A DNA stretch of 64,000 nucleotides from Niallia circulans (GCF_003726095.1 NZ_CP026031.1:2666001-2730000), one strand, 5' to 3'. Numbered from the stretch's first letter, positions 28,540 through 37,973 are shown. Numbers and translations: made by a program. Notes: a model not told the origin generated them from the letters alone.

Positions 28540-30972
28540 TTACAGTTTTAAACGCTGCAAGCGAAGAGCATTTAGCACAACAGATACGGAACTAAAAGCC
28601 ATTGCAGCACCAGCCAGCCATGGCGCAAGCAGACCAATTGCCGCAATTGGTATGCCAAGCGTATTGTAGCCAAAAGCCCAGAATAAATTTTGTTTAATAT
28701 TTGTTATCGTTTTTCTACTGATTAAGATACTGTCTGCAATAGCTTGTAAATCTCCACGGATAAGTGTAATATCAGCTGCCTCCATGGCAATATCAGTTCC
28801 TGTTCCAATTGCCATCCCGATATCCGCTAATGCTAGTGCAGGAGCATCATTGATTCCATCTCCAACCATTGCCACTTTTTTTCCTTGTTGCTGTAGTTTT
28901 TTCACAGCTTCTGCTTTTCCATCTGGCAATACCTCTGCAATAATATGGTCAATTCCTGCCTGTCGTCCGATGGCTTCCGCTGTTTGCTGGTTATCTCCTG
29001 TAATCATCATGACATCAATGTTCATCTGTTTTAATCGTTTAATGGCATTTTTAGAAGTTTGTTTAATCGTATCGGCTACAGCCAGAAGTCCAGCATATTT
29101 GCCATTAACACTTACAAGCATCGCTGTTTTCCCTTGGGATTCCAGGTCTTTCATCATCGGAAGAATTTTCCCGACATTTATCCGGTAACGATCCATTAAT
29201 CGGCGTGTTCCGATTAATAGTTCACGGCCATCCACATTTGCACGGATTCCGTAGCCTGGGATTGCTTCAAAGTCTGCAGTTTCTCGCAGAACAATCCCTC
29301 GCTCTGTAATTCCTTTGACTATCGCCTCTGCAAGGGGATGTTCGGATTTGCTTTCCGCCGCTCCCACTAACGAAAGTAATTCTTCTTCTTGCCATTCCGT
29401 TACTATATCTGTTAAGATTGGCTTTCCATTTGTTACAGTTCCTGTCTTATCTAATAAAATCGTATCAATTTTATGGGTCATTTCTAGGTGTTCCCCACCT
29501 TTAAATAATATCCCATATTCTGCCGCTCTTCCTGATCCAGCCATAATAGATGTTGGAGTCGCAAGCCCTAATGCACAAGGGCAAGCAATAACTAAAACGG
29601 CGATTAGCTTTTCGAGACTTTCCGCAAAATCACCAGGTGTAATGATAAAATACCAGAAAAGAAAAGTAATCAGCGCAAGACTCACAACAATAGGCACAAA
29701 AATACCAGAAATATGATCGGCCAAACGCTGAATGGGCGCTTTAGAACCTTGTGCTTCTTCAACCACTTTAATGATTTGTGCAAGCGCGGTTTCTTTGCCA
29801 ACCTTTGTTGCTTTTATTTTTAAAAAGCCATTTTTATTTATGGTGGCACCAATAACGTTGTCCCCCGCCTGTTTATCAACTGGAATGCTCTCTCCCGTTA
29901 ACATGGATTCATCAATGGCTGACTGCCCTTCAATAATTTCTCCATCAACAGGGATTTTTTCACCTGGTTTTACAAGTAGCATCTCACCAGCCACGACTTC
30001 TTCAAGCGGTATTTCCATTTGTTCCCCATTGCGAATAACAACCGCTGTTTTCGCTTGAAGCCCCATTAGTTTTTTTATTGCCTCAGAAGATCTTCCTTTT
30101 GCTTTGGTTTCAAATAATTTACCTAATAGAATTAAGGTAATCAAAATCGCACTTGTTTCAAAATAAAGCCCTACAGGGTGACCAGAATGTCCAAGTGTCT
30201 CAAAGGATAAATAAACGCTATAAAAATAGGCTGCGGAAGTTCCTAGTGCAACTAGAACATCCATATTAGCACTCTTATTTTTCAATGCTTTATATGCCCC
30301 TACATAAAACTGCTTCCCGACAAAAAATTGAATAGGAGTTGCCAGCGCCATTTGGACCCATGGATTCATTAATAAATCTGGAACATACAGAAACGAAGTA
30401 AAGGAAAAGTGGCCCACCATTGTCCATAAAAGAGGCAGTGATAAAATCATCGAGAAGATAAATTTTCGTTTTTGTCTCTTAAATTCTGCTTCTTTTTGAT
30501 TGATGGATGCTTGTTTGGATTCTTTCTTCGTTGCCCCATAACCAAGCTTTGTTACTTTACCAATTAGTTCATCAGGTACAACAGTTGCTGGGTTATATTC
30601 TATCGTGGCATTTTCTAAAGCCAGATTAACGGTTGCTTTATTCACCCCGGCCATTTTATTAAGTCCTTTTTCAATTCTTGTTGCACATGCTGCGCAGGTC
30701 ATTCCTGAAATGTCTAATTCAATTTTTTCCGTAACAATTCCATAACCTAACCCTTCCACTTTTTCTTTAATTTCACTTGGGGAGAGTTCATCCTCCCTAT
30801 ATTTAACTGTCGCTTTTTCCAGCGCCAAATTTACAGTAGCATTTTCTACACCTTGCATTTTATTTAATCCTTTTTCAATACGAGTTGCACAAGCAGCACA
30901 AGTCATTCCCGTAATTTCAAAGGTTTGTTCCTTTACTTGCTCTTTACTTTTCATGACACTTTGTTCCGCCAT
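28540..30972 (-). CDS. copA: Copper-exporting P-type ATPase
   Basis: 810 residues (B. subtilis CopA 802). Two N-terminal metal-binding domains with GMTCAAC (C25/C28 and C93/C96), eight transmembrane helices, the intramembrane CPC ([11 protein letters not shown]), phosphorylation site [13 protein letters not shown] and [11 protein letters not shown]. Pumps Cu(I) out using ATP, receiving it from CopZ. Last gene of csoR-copZ-copA, with an extra operator-like palindrome just upstream of its start. Confidence 0.97.
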   Translation of the reverse strand: MAEQSVMKSKEQVKEQTFEITGMTCAACATRIEKGLNKMQGVENATVNLALEKATVKYREDELSPSEIKEKVEGLGYGIVTEKIELDISGMTCAACATRIEKGLNKMAGVNKATVNLALENATIEYNPATVVPDELIGKVTKLGYGATKKESKQASINQKEAEFKRQKRKFIFSMILSLPLLWTMVGHFSFTSFLYVPDLLMNPWVQMALATPIQFFVGKQFYVGAYKALKNKSANMDVLVALGTSAAYFYSVYLSFETLGHSGHPVGLYFETSAILITLILLGKLFETKAKGRSSEAIKKLMGLQAKTAVVIRNGEQMEIPLEEVVAGEMLLVKPGEKIPVDGEIIEGQSAIDESMLTGESIPVDKQAGDNVIGATINKNGFLKIKATKVGKETALAQIIKVVEEAQGSKAPIQRLADHISGIFVPIVVSLALITFLFWYFIITPGDFAESLEKLIAVLVIACPCALGLATPTSIMAGSGRAAEYGILFKGGEHLEMTHKIDTILLDKTGTVTNGKPILTDIVTEWQEEELLSLVGAAESKSEHPLAEAIVKGITERGIVLRETADFEAIPGYGIRANVDGRELLIGTRRLMDRYRINVGKILPMMKDLESQGKTAMLVSVNGKYAGLLAVADTIKQTSKNAIKRLKQMNIDVMMITGDNQQTAEAIGRQAGIDHIIAEVLPDGKAEAVKKLQQQGKKVAMVGDGINDAPALALADIGMAIGTGTDIAMEAADITLIRGDLQAIADSILISRKTITNIKQNLFWAFGYNTLGIPIAAIGLLAPWLAGAAMAFSSVSVVLNALRLQRLKL

Positions 30973-30986
30973 ATCACAAAACTCCT

Positions 30987-31005
30987 TATACCTATATAGG
31001 GTATA
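30987..31005 (-). promoter_or_regulatory. Palindrome upstream of copA, possible second CsoR site
   Basis: TATACC, 7 bp, GGTATA, centred 24 bp upstream of the copA start in the copZ-copA gap. It resembles half of the CsoR operator (ATACC...GGTAT), so copA may have an added promoter or operator. Confidence 0.45.
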
Positions 31006-31054
31006 TTTTATTGAAAATAAAAATGTGCAAAAAACAGCACATTTCCTCTTTAAA

Positions 31055-31261
31055 TTACTTTACATCATAACCTTGCTCATCAATTGTTTCTTTAATCGTG
31101 TCGAGAGTTACTTCATTTTCATTGTATGAAACATCAACTAGACCTTCTTTTAAATGAACTTTGACAGCAGAAACTCCACTAAGCTCTCCTACGCTTCCTT
31201 CTACCGCTTTAACACAATGATTACAAGACATGCCCTCTACTGTTAATGTTACATTTTCCAT
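31055..31261 (-). CDS. copZ: Copper chaperone
   Basis: 68 residues, one HMA ferredoxin-like domain. The Cu(I)-binding GMSCNHC has C13 and C16, identical in position to B. subtilis CopZ. Delivers Cu(I) to CopA and CsoR. Sits 12 bp after csoR. Confidence 0.95.
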   Translation of the reverse strand: MENVTLTVEGMSCNHCVKAVEGSVGELSGVSAVKVHLKEGLVDVSYNENEVTLDTIKETIDEQGYDVK

Positions 31262-31273
31262 TTAAAACACTCC

Positions 31274-31600
31274 TTATTTTTTCATTAATTTCTGAATAGT
31301 TGTTAACACCTCGTCGACTACTTCCATGTCGCCTTCTTGGATACGTTCCACAACACAGTTTTTTAAATGTCCTTCTAATAAAATCTTTGCTACACTATTT
31401 AAAGCAGATTGAGTCGCAGAAATTTGCGTAATAACATCATCACAATACGTATCTTTTTCAATTAACCCTTTTATGCCTCTGATCTGGCCTTCAATCCTGT
31501 TTAGCCTAGTGACTAAATTTTGCTTTACTTTATCTGAATGATGACTTTTTCGGTCACTCGTAATATGGCAATTGTCCATTCCTTGTTCATTCTTCTCCAA
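31274..31600 (-). CDS. csoR: Copper-sensing repressor CsoR
   Basis: 108 residues, all-helical DUF156 family. The Cu(I) ligands are C53 (DTYCDD), H78 and C82 (GHLKNCV), the C-H-C set of true CsoR rather than RcnR or CstR. An eight-residue shift relative to B. subtilis CsoR reflects a longer His-containing N-terminus (CHITSDRKSHH). Represses the cop operon until copper binds. Confidence 0.95.
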   Translation of the reverse strand: MEKNEQGMDNCHITSDRKSHHSDKVKQNLVTRLNRIEGQIRGIKGLIEKDTYCDDVITQISATQSALNSVAKILLEGHLKNCVVERIQEGDMEVVDEVLTTIQKLMKK

Positions 31601-31643
31601 TAAGTCTACCCCCTTCCTCCATATTTCATCCTATATTTATATC

Positions 31644-31660
31644 ATACCCCCGTATAGTAT
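31644..31660 (-). promoter_or_regulatory. CsoR operator upstream of csoR
   Basis: Minus-strand ATACTATACGGGGGTAT matches the B. subtilis copZA operator ATACCCTACGGGGGTAT at 15 of 17 positions. It is 44-60 bp upstream of the csoR start. Confidence 0.75.
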
Positions 31661-31741
31661 AAATGTAAACGAAAAAGTATGACAAATTAGTGAAAAATAC
31701 TCTTTTTCTCTAATATAACCAAATTATGATATATTATTGCT

Positions 31742-32389
31742 ATGAAAAGTATTAGGCAAATCCCACGTCAATCATTAAGAGATCAAGTATACGAACAGTT
31801 AAAATCAGCAATCATTCATCTTGAATTAACACCAGGGGAAAAAATTAACGATAAGGCACTGGCTGAACAATTTGGTGTAAGCAGGACCCCTGTACGAGAA
31901 GCAATCAAAAAATTGGAGGATGAAGGATTAATTGTAACTTCTCCAGGATCAGAAACCATTGTCAGCCTAATAGAAGTAGACCAAGCAATGCATGCCTTAA
32001 CAGTCGTTGCCGCCCTCCATGCATTAGCAGCTAAATTAGCTTCTATTACTTTGTCTTCTACCGAGGTCGAAAAAATGAAGGCCATTAATAACGAATTTAG
32101 TGAGGCACTCAAATCTGAGGATAAGTATAAAGCTATCCAAAAAGACGACCAATTTCATGCCGTTATTTTAGAGGCATCTCAAAATCCAGAAATAGTTATC
32201 GCTCTAGAACGACTTCTTCCTAAAATTCGGCGATTAGAATTATTAAAGTTTAATACTATTGATGGGAAAAAATCGATCGAACAGCATCAAGAGATTATTG
32301 CATGTATAGAAAAGGGAAATACCTCCCTGCTTCCAACCTTAATCGAGAATAATTGGCTAAGCTTGGTCGAATATTTAGCAGAACAATGA
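31742..32389 (+). CDS. GntR-family regulator, FadR/FCD subgroup
   Basis: 215 residues. Winged helix at about 10-75 (LRDQVYEQLKSAII, FGVSRTPVREAIKKLEDEGLI) and a helical FCD effector domain with the metal-ligand pattern DDQFHAVI and EQHQEI. Ligand unknown, typically an organic acid. No ribosome site precedes the ATG; an extended -10 (TG-A-TATATT, 31727-31735) ends 6 bp before it, suggesting a leaderless mRNA. No obvious target operon adjoins. Confidence 0.88.
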   Translation: MKSIRQIPRQSLRDQVYEQLKSAIIHLELTPGEKINDKALAEQFGVSRTPVREAIKKLEDEGLIVTSPGSETIVSLIEVDQAMHALTVVAALHALAAKLASITLSSTEVEKMKAINNEFSEALKSEDKYKAIQKDDQFHAVILEASQNPEIVIALERLLPKIRRLELLKFNTIDGKKSIEQHQEIIACIEKGNTSLLPTLIENNWLSLVEYLAEQ

Positions 32390-32397
32390 AAGTAGCT

Positions 32398-32423
32398 GGG
32401 GAATTTTTTATTCCCCCTCTTTT
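32398..32423 (+). terminator. Terminator of the GntR gene
   Basis: GGGGAAT (32398-32404) and ATTCCCC (32410-32416), then CTCTTTTT. The stem overlaps the stop codon of the convergent MarR gene. Confidence 0.85.
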
Positions 32424-32878
32424 TCCACATTTTTTTCTTTCTTCGTCGTCACCATATTACTCCTTAATTCTGGGTAAATTTTCATTAGTAAGGAAAGTAA
32501 TTGCTGTTCCTCTTCTTCCGTTAGATGTTTCGTCATCTCTTTATTTAATCTTTCTAGCACTTTTTGTATCTCTGGAAAAATGTTCATTGCTTTTGTAGTT
32601 GGATATAAATTATTGGCACGCCGATCGTTATCATCTGTATGCCTAACAATATATCCCACGCTTTCTAGATGTTTTACCGCTCTAGCTGTTGTTGCTTTAT
32701 CAAATTTTAAAACAGTGGAAAGTTCGTCTTGATTAATTCCTGGTTTTGCAATAATTGTTTTCAAAAAAGCTTGCTGCCCACCATTTCCTATTTCATAAGG
32801 TTTTAATTCCTTCGAAAGGAATTTCTGATTCTGCCTGTGAATCATCGATATAATCCTTCCAATTGGTATATCGCTCAC
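32408..32878 (-). CDS. MarR-family repressor of the adjacent exporter
   Basis: 156 residues. Winged helix with INQDELSTVLKFDKATTARAVKHLESVGYI and the wing DDNDRRANNLYPT. I start at GTG 32878 after GGGGGGAGGAACATA; the longer frame would read through the operators. It is divergent from an MFS drug exporter, and two identical palindromes occupy the shared promoter region, so it should repress both and release on binding a small lipophilic ligand. Confidence 0.92.
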   Translation of the reverse strand: MSDIPIGRIISMIHRQNQKFLSKELKPYEIGNGGQQAFLKTIIAKPGINQDELSTVLKFDKATTARAVKHLESVGYIVRHTDDNDRRANNLYPTTKAMNIFPEIQKVLERLNKEMTKHLTEEEEQQLLSLLMKIYPELRSNMVTTKKEKNVEKEGE

Positions 32879-32953
32879 TATGTTCCTCCCCCCTCGGATA
32901 GTTTCGCTTTGAAAAGCGAACACTAAAATCACTGATTGTAGCATACAAAATAA

Positions 32954-33013
32954 TAGTTGCTTATGCAACTAACTTATTTTAAAATAGAGCAATAATAGTT
33001 GCTTATGCAACTA
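32954..33013. promoter_or_regulatory. Twin palindromic operators between MarR and exporter genes
   Basis: TAGTTGCTTATGCAACTA occurs twice, at 32954-32971 and 32996-33013. Each has perfect 7-bp arms (TAGTTGC/GCAACTA). Centres are 42 bp apart, about four helical turns, so two repressor dimers would bind one face of the DNA. Confidence 0.85.
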
Positions 33014-33031
33014 AATAAATGAGGTGATTAT

Positions 33032-34492
33032 TTGCATGCTTCTGTAACTGAAAATAAAAACGAAGGTCATCAACGCCGATGGCTCATTTTTATTGTTTTA
33101 AATATATTCACATTTATGGGGACGCTCGATGCGAGTATTGTTAATATTGCGCTTCCGACTATCTCAAAAGAATTAGGCCTTGCTTTTGCTAACTCTCAAT
33201 GGATTGTGATTAGTTATTTACTAACCATTTGTACCGTTATCCTTTTTTTCGGAAAAATGGGGGACGTCTTTGGGAAAATCAAAGTTTTTAAATGGGGATC
33301 TGTTCTGTTTATTATTGGTTCTTTTCTTTGTGGCTTGAGTGGTTCGCTTGCTTTTTTAGTCTTTTCTCGAATTATCCAAGCAATTGGTTCAGCTATGACA
33401 ATGGCAAATAGCCAAGGGATTGTGACGGAAATTTTTCCAGTTAAGGAAAGAGGAAAAGCCCTAGGTCTTATTGGTACCTTTGTCTCTCTAGGAAGTATTA
33501 CTGGACCAAGCTTAGGGGGAATTATTATTTCGAGTTTAGGATGGGAATACATATTCTGGATTAACATCCCAATTGGTATTATTGCTATATCGCTAGCATG
33601 GAAGACCTTGCCTAAAGATATGACACTAACTAAGACAAAAATCGATGTAGCTGGAAGTATATTATTCAGCCTTGCGATTATTCTCCTTATCGGCGGCTTA
33701 CTGCTTGGTCAGCAATATGGCTACAACAACTGGATGATTATTGCTTCTATCCTAATCGGTTTGATTGCATTCATCAGTTTTGTCATGGTGGAATATCGAA
33801 GAGAAAGCCCAATGCTAGAGCTCTCGATCTTTAAAAATCCACTTTTTTCTATTAGTATTTTTTGTGCCTTTATTGTTTTCATTGCTAACTTCTGTTTTAA
33901 TATCCTATCACCATTTTACACACAGGACATTCTTGGGATGTCTGCATTACATTCCGGATATATTCTAATGCTCTTTCCGATTACGATGGCCATTGTAGCT
34001 CCAATTAGCGGCTCATTATCGGACAAAATTAGTGGACAGGCCATTACTTTTGCTGGATTATTAGTAATGATTGTTGCACAAATTGGCCTAACATTTCTTC
34101 ATGAAGGAAGTTCTATAACTAACCTTGCTTTGTGGATCATTATGCTTGGAGCAAGTTCGGGTCTCTTCCAATCCCCTAACAATTCGCTCATTATGTCAAC
34201 CGTTGAGCGAAAGCAGTTAGGAATAGCTGGAAGTATTAATTCACTTGTTCGAAACTTAGGAATGGTTGTTGGTATTTCTCTTGCCACAAGCATATTATTC
34301 TCAGTTATGAGCATGAAAGCAGGATACCGAGTAACCGCCCTGATTCCTGGTAGACCTGATATTTTTCTTAGCGGTATGCATGTCGTATTTCTTGTATCCA
34401 GCAGCCTTTGCTTCATTGGTTTGCTTCTCACCGGCTGGAGATATACTGCATCGCGCAAAGCGGATGAAAAAAAAGTTCGAAACGCTTCTTAA
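33032..34492 (+). CDS. MFS drug exporter, DHA2 (EmrB/QacA) family, 14 TM
   Basis: 486 residues with about 14 hydrophobic helices. Motif D1 near LDASIVNIALPTI, motif A GKMGDVFGKIKVF, and motif C-like GLIGTFVSLGSITGPSLGGIII typical of drug:H+ antiporters. TTG 33032 follows GAGGTGATTA; the nearby ATG is out of frame. Proton-driven efflux of lipophilic or cationic drugs is inferred from the family. Controlled by the divergent MarR repressor through the twin operators. Confidence 0.92.
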   Translation: MHASVTENKNEGHQRRWLIFIVLNIFTFMGTLDASIVNIALPTISKELGLAFANSQWIVISYLLTICTVILFFGKMGDVFGKIKVFKWGSVLFIIGSFLCGLSGSLAFLVFSRIIQAIGSAMTMANSQGIVTEIFPVKERGKALGLIGTFVSLGSITGPSLGGIIISSLGWEYIFWINIPIGIIAISLAWKTLPKDMTLTKTKIDVAGSILFSLAIILLIGGLLLGQQYGYNNWMIIASILIGLIAFISFVMVEYRRESPMLELSIFKNPLFSISIFCAFIVFIANFCFNILSPFYTQDILGMSALHSGYILMLFPITMAIVAPISGSLSDKISGQAITFAGLLVMIVAQIGLTFLHEGSSITNLALWIIMLGASSGLFQSPNNSLIMSTVERKQLGIAGSINSLVRNLGMVVGISLATSILFSVMSMKAGYRVTALIPGRPDIFLSGMHVVFLVSSSLCFIGLLLTGWRYTASRKADEKKVRNAS

Positions 34493-34505
34493 TCGATAAC
34501 TTGGT

Positions 34506-34540
34506 AAAAAAGCTCCTTGATTTTTTCAAGGAGCTTTTTT
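34506..34540. terminator. Bidirectional terminator
   Basis: AAAAAAGCTCCTTGA (34506-34520) and TCAAGGAGCTTTTTT (34526-34540), 5-nt loop, A and T runs on both sides. Serves the exporter and the convergent MerR gene. Confidence 0.93.
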
Positions 34541-34553
34541 CATTAACTAGCTA

Positions 34554-35321
34554 TTAATCAAAAGCCATACCGGTATAAATTAAAATAGCTTCACGTAAAA
34601 ACGCTGTCGCACCTACTTGCACTTTATCGTAATATGCCGTAAATCGTTCATCAGCAATATACATATCAGCAAGTCCCGCATGTGCCTCTTTCTTGTATTC
34701 TGGCCAATTGAAGGTTAGCCATTGGCGATGTAAATCAGCAGCATTCTGAGCATTTTTCCCAGCAGGATTTCCTTCTTTTAGCGCTTCTTTAAGAGTGGAA
34801 AAAAGCTTATTTTCTATCTCTATCATATGGCGGTAATCTTCCTCAGTCATATTCATGAGTTTCGCATTAGATTGGTCGATAATTTCATCGCCATACTTTT
34901 CTCGTATTTCTGTCCCATACTTTGCTTCATTATCAGAAACCAGCTTACTCTTAAAGCCCTCGAACTTTTCTTTATCAGACATTGTCATTCTCCCTTCCAG
35001 TGTTTTCATCGTTTTCTCGACATTTCCAATCAATTGTATTAACTGTTTTTGCTTTGCCAGAAGTTTTTCGTGATGCTCCTTTAACGCTTCTTTGACGTCA
35101 AAAGAAGGGGAAGCCATCATTTTTTTTATTGTTTCTAATGGAACATCTAATTCGCGATAAAAAAGAATTTGCTGTAATCTATCTACTTCTTTTTGCCCAT
35201 AAATTCGATATCCTGATGAATTGATTCTCGCCGGCTTGAGAAGATCAATTTCATCATAATATCGTAATGTTCTTGTGCTTACTCCCGCTAACTTTCCTAA
35301 TGCCTGTACGGTATATTCCAT
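34554..35321 (-). CDS. MerR-family regulator with TipAS domain (Mta-like)
   Basis: 255 residues (B. subtilis Mta 257). N-terminal MerR helix-turn-helix (TVQALGKLAGVSTRTLRYYDEIDLLKP), a coiled-coil dimerisation helix at about 75-110, and a C-terminal TipAS antibiotic-recognition domain with HRQWLTFNWP and ADMYIADERFTAYYD. ATG 35321 follows AGGAGATGAAAAG. Mta activates multidrug exporters and itself; the only exporter adjacent is the MFS gene, convergent to it. Confidence 0.9.
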   Translation of the reverse strand: MEYTVQALGKLAGVSTRTLRYYDEIDLLKPARINSSGYRIYGQKEVDRLQQILFYRELDVPLETIKKMMASPSFDVKEALKEHHEKLLAKQKQLIQLIGNVEKTMKTLEGRMTMSDKEKFEGFKSKLVSDNEAKYGTEIREKYGDEIIDQSNAKLMNMTEEDYRHMIEIENKLFSTLKEALKEGNPAGKNAQNAADLHRQWLTFNWPEYKKEAHAGLADMYIADERFTAYYDKVQVGATAFLREAILIYTGMAFD

Positions 35322-35353
35322 CTTTTCATCTCCTGACGATTCCATCATAAAAG

Positions 35354-35370
35354 ATTAACGTAACGTTAAT
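35354..35370 (-). promoter_or_regulatory. MerR/Mta-type operator palindrome
   Basis: ATTAACGT-A-ACGTTAAT, a perfect 17-bp palindrome 33 bp upstream of the regulator's start. Fits MerR-type operators that lie inside a stretched -35/-10 spacer and mediate autoregulation. Confidence 0.65.
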
Positions 35371-35396
35371 GCAAATAGTTTTTTTCATACTTAAAC

Positions 35397-35437
35397 AAAA
35401 AAGTAGTTATCACATAGAAGGATAACTACTTTTTTTG
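35397..35437 (-). terminator. Terminator downstream of the HutC-type gene
   Basis: AAAAAAGTAGTTATC (35397-35411) with GATAACTACTTTTTT (from 35421), 9-nt loop; T run on the minus strand. It isolates the MerR promoter from the GntR gene 120 bp upstream. Confidence 0.85.
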
Positions 35438-35560
35438 ATTAAAGACAATCAATCTTTCATTTAATTAGTTAGAGAAAAGGATTTCGTCATTCCCCTTGTT
35501 TGTATCCAATGATATTAAAACGGATTAAATAAATTTCCCCCTATAGTGTTAGCCATCAAT

Positions 35561-36274
35561 TTATCTTTTTAAATTTACAGTTGTTACTTCAAATTTATCA
35601 TAACGGTGACGGGAAAAGGAATACTCAAATGGTACACCATTGTTTAAATAACCTACATGCTCTACTTCCAGAATTGGATCATTTAATTCACATTCCAGAT
35701 GTTCATGATCTAATTCTATTGATTTACATGCTCTTATTTTGCGATGTGACCCTGCTATTGTTAACCCTAATCTTTTAGTAATATGCTCATAAACCGATCC
35801 ATATAACACATCATCATTTAATCCCGTAATAACTGTCGTTGGCATATAAGTAATTTCTAAAACATATGGTTCATTATTTACAGATCTTAATCTGATTATA
35901 TAATATACAGGTGTTTTAATATCTATCGCTAAATGGGCTGCAACCTCCTCTGAAGGAAAATGGACTTCAAATTTAATAATTTTACTATCGATCTTTTCGC
36001 CATCCAATAGCTTGGAGAGGCCAGTTATTTCATTTGTTAACACATTTACTCTGCTAGTATGCAAAGCCGATTGCACAATAAAGGTTCCATGCCCTCTTTT
36101 TCGATAGAGCAGCCCTTCCATCACTAGTTTATCCAATGCCCTTTTCATTGTCATTCTACTGCAAGAAAACTCTTTAGATAATGATATTTCATCCGGTATT
36201 GGATGATCTAATGGGTAATAATTTTCTTTAATTCGACGTTTTACTTCGACTGCAATTGCTTCATACTTGTTCAT
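35561..36274 (-). CDS. GntR-family regulator, HutC/UTRA subgroup
   Basis: 237 residues. N-terminal winged helix (IPDEISLSKEFSCSRMTMKRALDKLVMEGLLYRKRGHGTF) and a UTRA ligand-binding domain (about 75-237) with PVYYIIRLRSVNNEP and EYSFSRHRYDKFEV. UTRA regulators of this type sense phosphorylated sugars or amino acids. No sugar operon adjoins, so its target is unknown, possibly only itself through the palindrome upstream. Confidence 0.9.
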   Translation of the reverse strand: MNKYEAIAVEVKRRIKENYYPLDHPIPDEISLSKEFSCSRMTMKRALDKLVMEGLLYRKRGHGTFIVQSALHTSRVNVLTNEITGLSKLLDGEKIDSKIIKFEVHFPSEEVAAHLAIDIKTPVYYIIRLRSVNNEPYVLEITYMPTTVITGLNDDVLYGSVYEHITKRLGLTIAGSHRKIRACKSIELDHEHLECELNDPILEVEHVGYLNNGVPFEYSFSRHRYDKFEVTTVNLKR

Positions 36275-36347
36275 ACACGAGCCACCTTAATTAAGAAGAA
36301 ATAATTCTAAATATGTTATTCGCCATTTTAATTATAAACATTTATAT

Positions 36348-36367
36348 TTAAAAGTCTATACTTTTAA
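36348..36367 (-). promoter_or_regulatory. HutC-type operator upstream of the GntR/UTRA gene
   Basis: TTAAAAG-TCTATA-CTTTTAA is a palindrome whose core GTCTATAC fits the HutC-subfamily pattern GT-N-TA-N-AC. It is about 75-95 bp upstream of the start codon, consistent with autoregulation. Confidence 0.6.
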
Positions 36368-36458
36368 AACTAACCCTTAGTATATCTATTTATAGTATAG
36401 TACATTTTTTATAAAACGTATACTTATTTTCAAAATGCCTTCAAAAACAGCAAAAAGA

Positions 36459-36483
36459 GATAGCCGTCTCTTATACGACTATC
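36459..36483 (-). terminator. Terminator of the DsbA-family gene
   Basis: GATAGCCGT pairs with ACGACTATC (one mismatch), loop about 7 nt, followed on the minus strand by TCTTTTTGCTGTTTTT. Confidence 0.65.
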
Positions 36484-36521
36484 CCTTGCTCTTCTCTATT
36501 TTTATTCTTATCGAATATCGG

Positions 36522-37247
36522 TTATTTCTTCGGAATTTCGCAACCGTCATCTGTACAAATAGCACCTTCAGCATCTGTTCCTGAAAGATCTTGAAATTTA
36601 GGGACTGGATGGTCTTCCTGCCACACTTGTTCAAGCACTCGTTCGAAAGTCTCTGTAGGCTGCGCACCAGAAACAGAGTATTTTTGATTGATTACAAAGA
36701 ACGGGACCCCAGATACTCCGATTTGGCTAGCAAGCGCTTCGTCTATTCTAACATCATTAGCAAAGCTTGTGGAATCAGCCAATACTTGTCTTTGAGCTTC
36801 CTCTTCCAATCCTACTGATTTCCCTATTTCCACCAATGTATCTGGATCACTAATTAGTTTTCCTTCTGTAAAGTAGGCATGCAATAACTGCTCGGTTAGC
36901 TCTTTATCTTTTCCAAGCGTTTTCGCATACTTTGTTAGTCGATGGGCATCAAATGTATTGGTTGGTTTCATATTATCAAAGTCATATTTCAAGCCTGTGC
37001 TTGCAGCTTGACTTCCAACATTGTTATTAGCATTTTTGGCTTCTTCGATACTCATTCTGTATTTACCAGCAAGTGCTTCATGAATACTTTTACCAGTGTA
37101 GACTTCAGCATTTGGATCTAATTCAAAGCTCTTAAATTCAACTTCTACTTGATCTTTATAAGGAAATTGCTCTAAAGCAATCTCTAAACGGCGTTTTCCT
37201 ATATAACAAAATGGACACACAAAGTCTGACCATACTTCGATTTTCAT
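36522..37247 (-). CDS. DsbA-family FrnE-like thiol oxidoreductase (YwbO-like)
   Basis: 241 residues, no signal peptide, so cytoplasmic. Thioredoxin-fold active site CPFC near residue 16, helical insert, cis-Pro loop GVSGVPFFVI, and an extra C-terminal CTDDGC pair typical of stress-linked FrnE proteins. Probable disulfide isomerase or glutathione-S-transferase-like redox enzyme. First of three consecutive redox genes, each with its own terminator. Confidence 0.88.
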   Translation of the reverse strand: MKIEVWSDFVCPFCYIGKRRLEIALEQFPYKDQVEVEFKSFELDPNAEVYTGKSIHEALAGKYRMSIEEAKNANNNVGSQAASTGLKYDFDNMKPTNTFDAHRLTKYAKTLGKDKELTEQLLHAYFTEGKLISDPDTLVEIGKSVGLEEEAQRQVLADSTSFANDVRIDEALASQIGVSGVPFFVINQKYSVSGAQPTETFERVLEQVWQEDHPVPKFQDLSGTDAEGAICTDDGCEIPKK

Positions 37248-37346
37248 CTTTTCACCTTCTTCATAATGATCCTATAATCCTATCACACCAATAGAAATAT
37301 TACTTCTATTTTGCTTTAGGTCACACAGCCCATCTCTTACCAATAG

Positions 37347-37369
37347 AAAAACTCCTGTTACAGGAGTCC
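37347..37369 (-). terminator. Terminator of the nitroreductase gene
   Basis: ACTCCTG-TTA-CAGGAGT with TTTT on the minus strand, 10 bp after the stop. Confidence 0.85.
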
Positions 37370-37376
37370 TTCAGGC

Positions 37377-37973
37377 TTATTTATATATTTTCACACGATC
37401 CTCTAATGGCTTGAATTCTTTTTCTCCTGGTTCTGCTAATGGCTTGCCAAATGGCATTTGGGCGACAAGCTTCCAAGAAGGCGGTATCGACCATTCCCCT
37501 TGTACTGCCTCATCAATAAGTGGATTGTAGTGCTGTAAAGAAGCTCCGAATCCCACTTCCTCCAGAGCTGTCCAAATGACTAATTGGTGCATGGCATTTG
37601 TTTGATTAGCCCAAACGGGAAAATTCTCAGCATATAGGGCAAATTGTTTTTGTAGTCCTTCTATCACTTCCTGATCTTCGAAGAACAAAATCGTTCCATA
37701 TCCTGCTTTAAAAGAATTTATTTTTTCTTTTGTAGAAGAGAAATTCTCGGCAGGAACAATTTTTTCTAACTCACTTGCTGTCATATCCCATAGTTTATCA
37801 TGCTGTTCCTGTAATAAAATCACCACTCTTGAACTTTGAGAATTAAAGGAAGAAGGCGTATGTAGCACAGCTTCATTTACTATTTCTTGGATTTTTTCAT
37901 CCGACACAACAGCTTCTTTGCTTATACCATAATAGGAACGACGATTTTTTATTGCTTCTAAAAATGCACTCAT
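37377..37973 (-). CDS. Nitroreductase-family FMN enzyme (YdgI/YodC-like)
   Basis: 198 residues, single-domain FMN-dependent nitroreductase. FMN-contact segments NRRSYYGIS at the N-terminus, HTPSSFNSQSSRVVIL, and LVAQMPFGKP near the C-terminus. Reduces nitro compounds or quinones with NAD(P)H. Ribosome site GGAGGAAAAA. Monocistronic. Confidence 0.9.
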   Translation of the reverse strand: MSAFLEAIKNRRSYYGISKEAVVSDEKIQEIVNEAVLHTPSSFNSQSSRVVILLQEQHDKLWDMTASELEKIVPAENFSSTKEKINSFKAGYGTILFFEDQEVIEGLQKQFALYAENFPVWANQTNAMHQLVIWTALEEVGFGASLQHYNPLIDEAVQGEWSIPPSWKLVAQMPFGKPLAEPGEKEFKPLEDRVKIYK

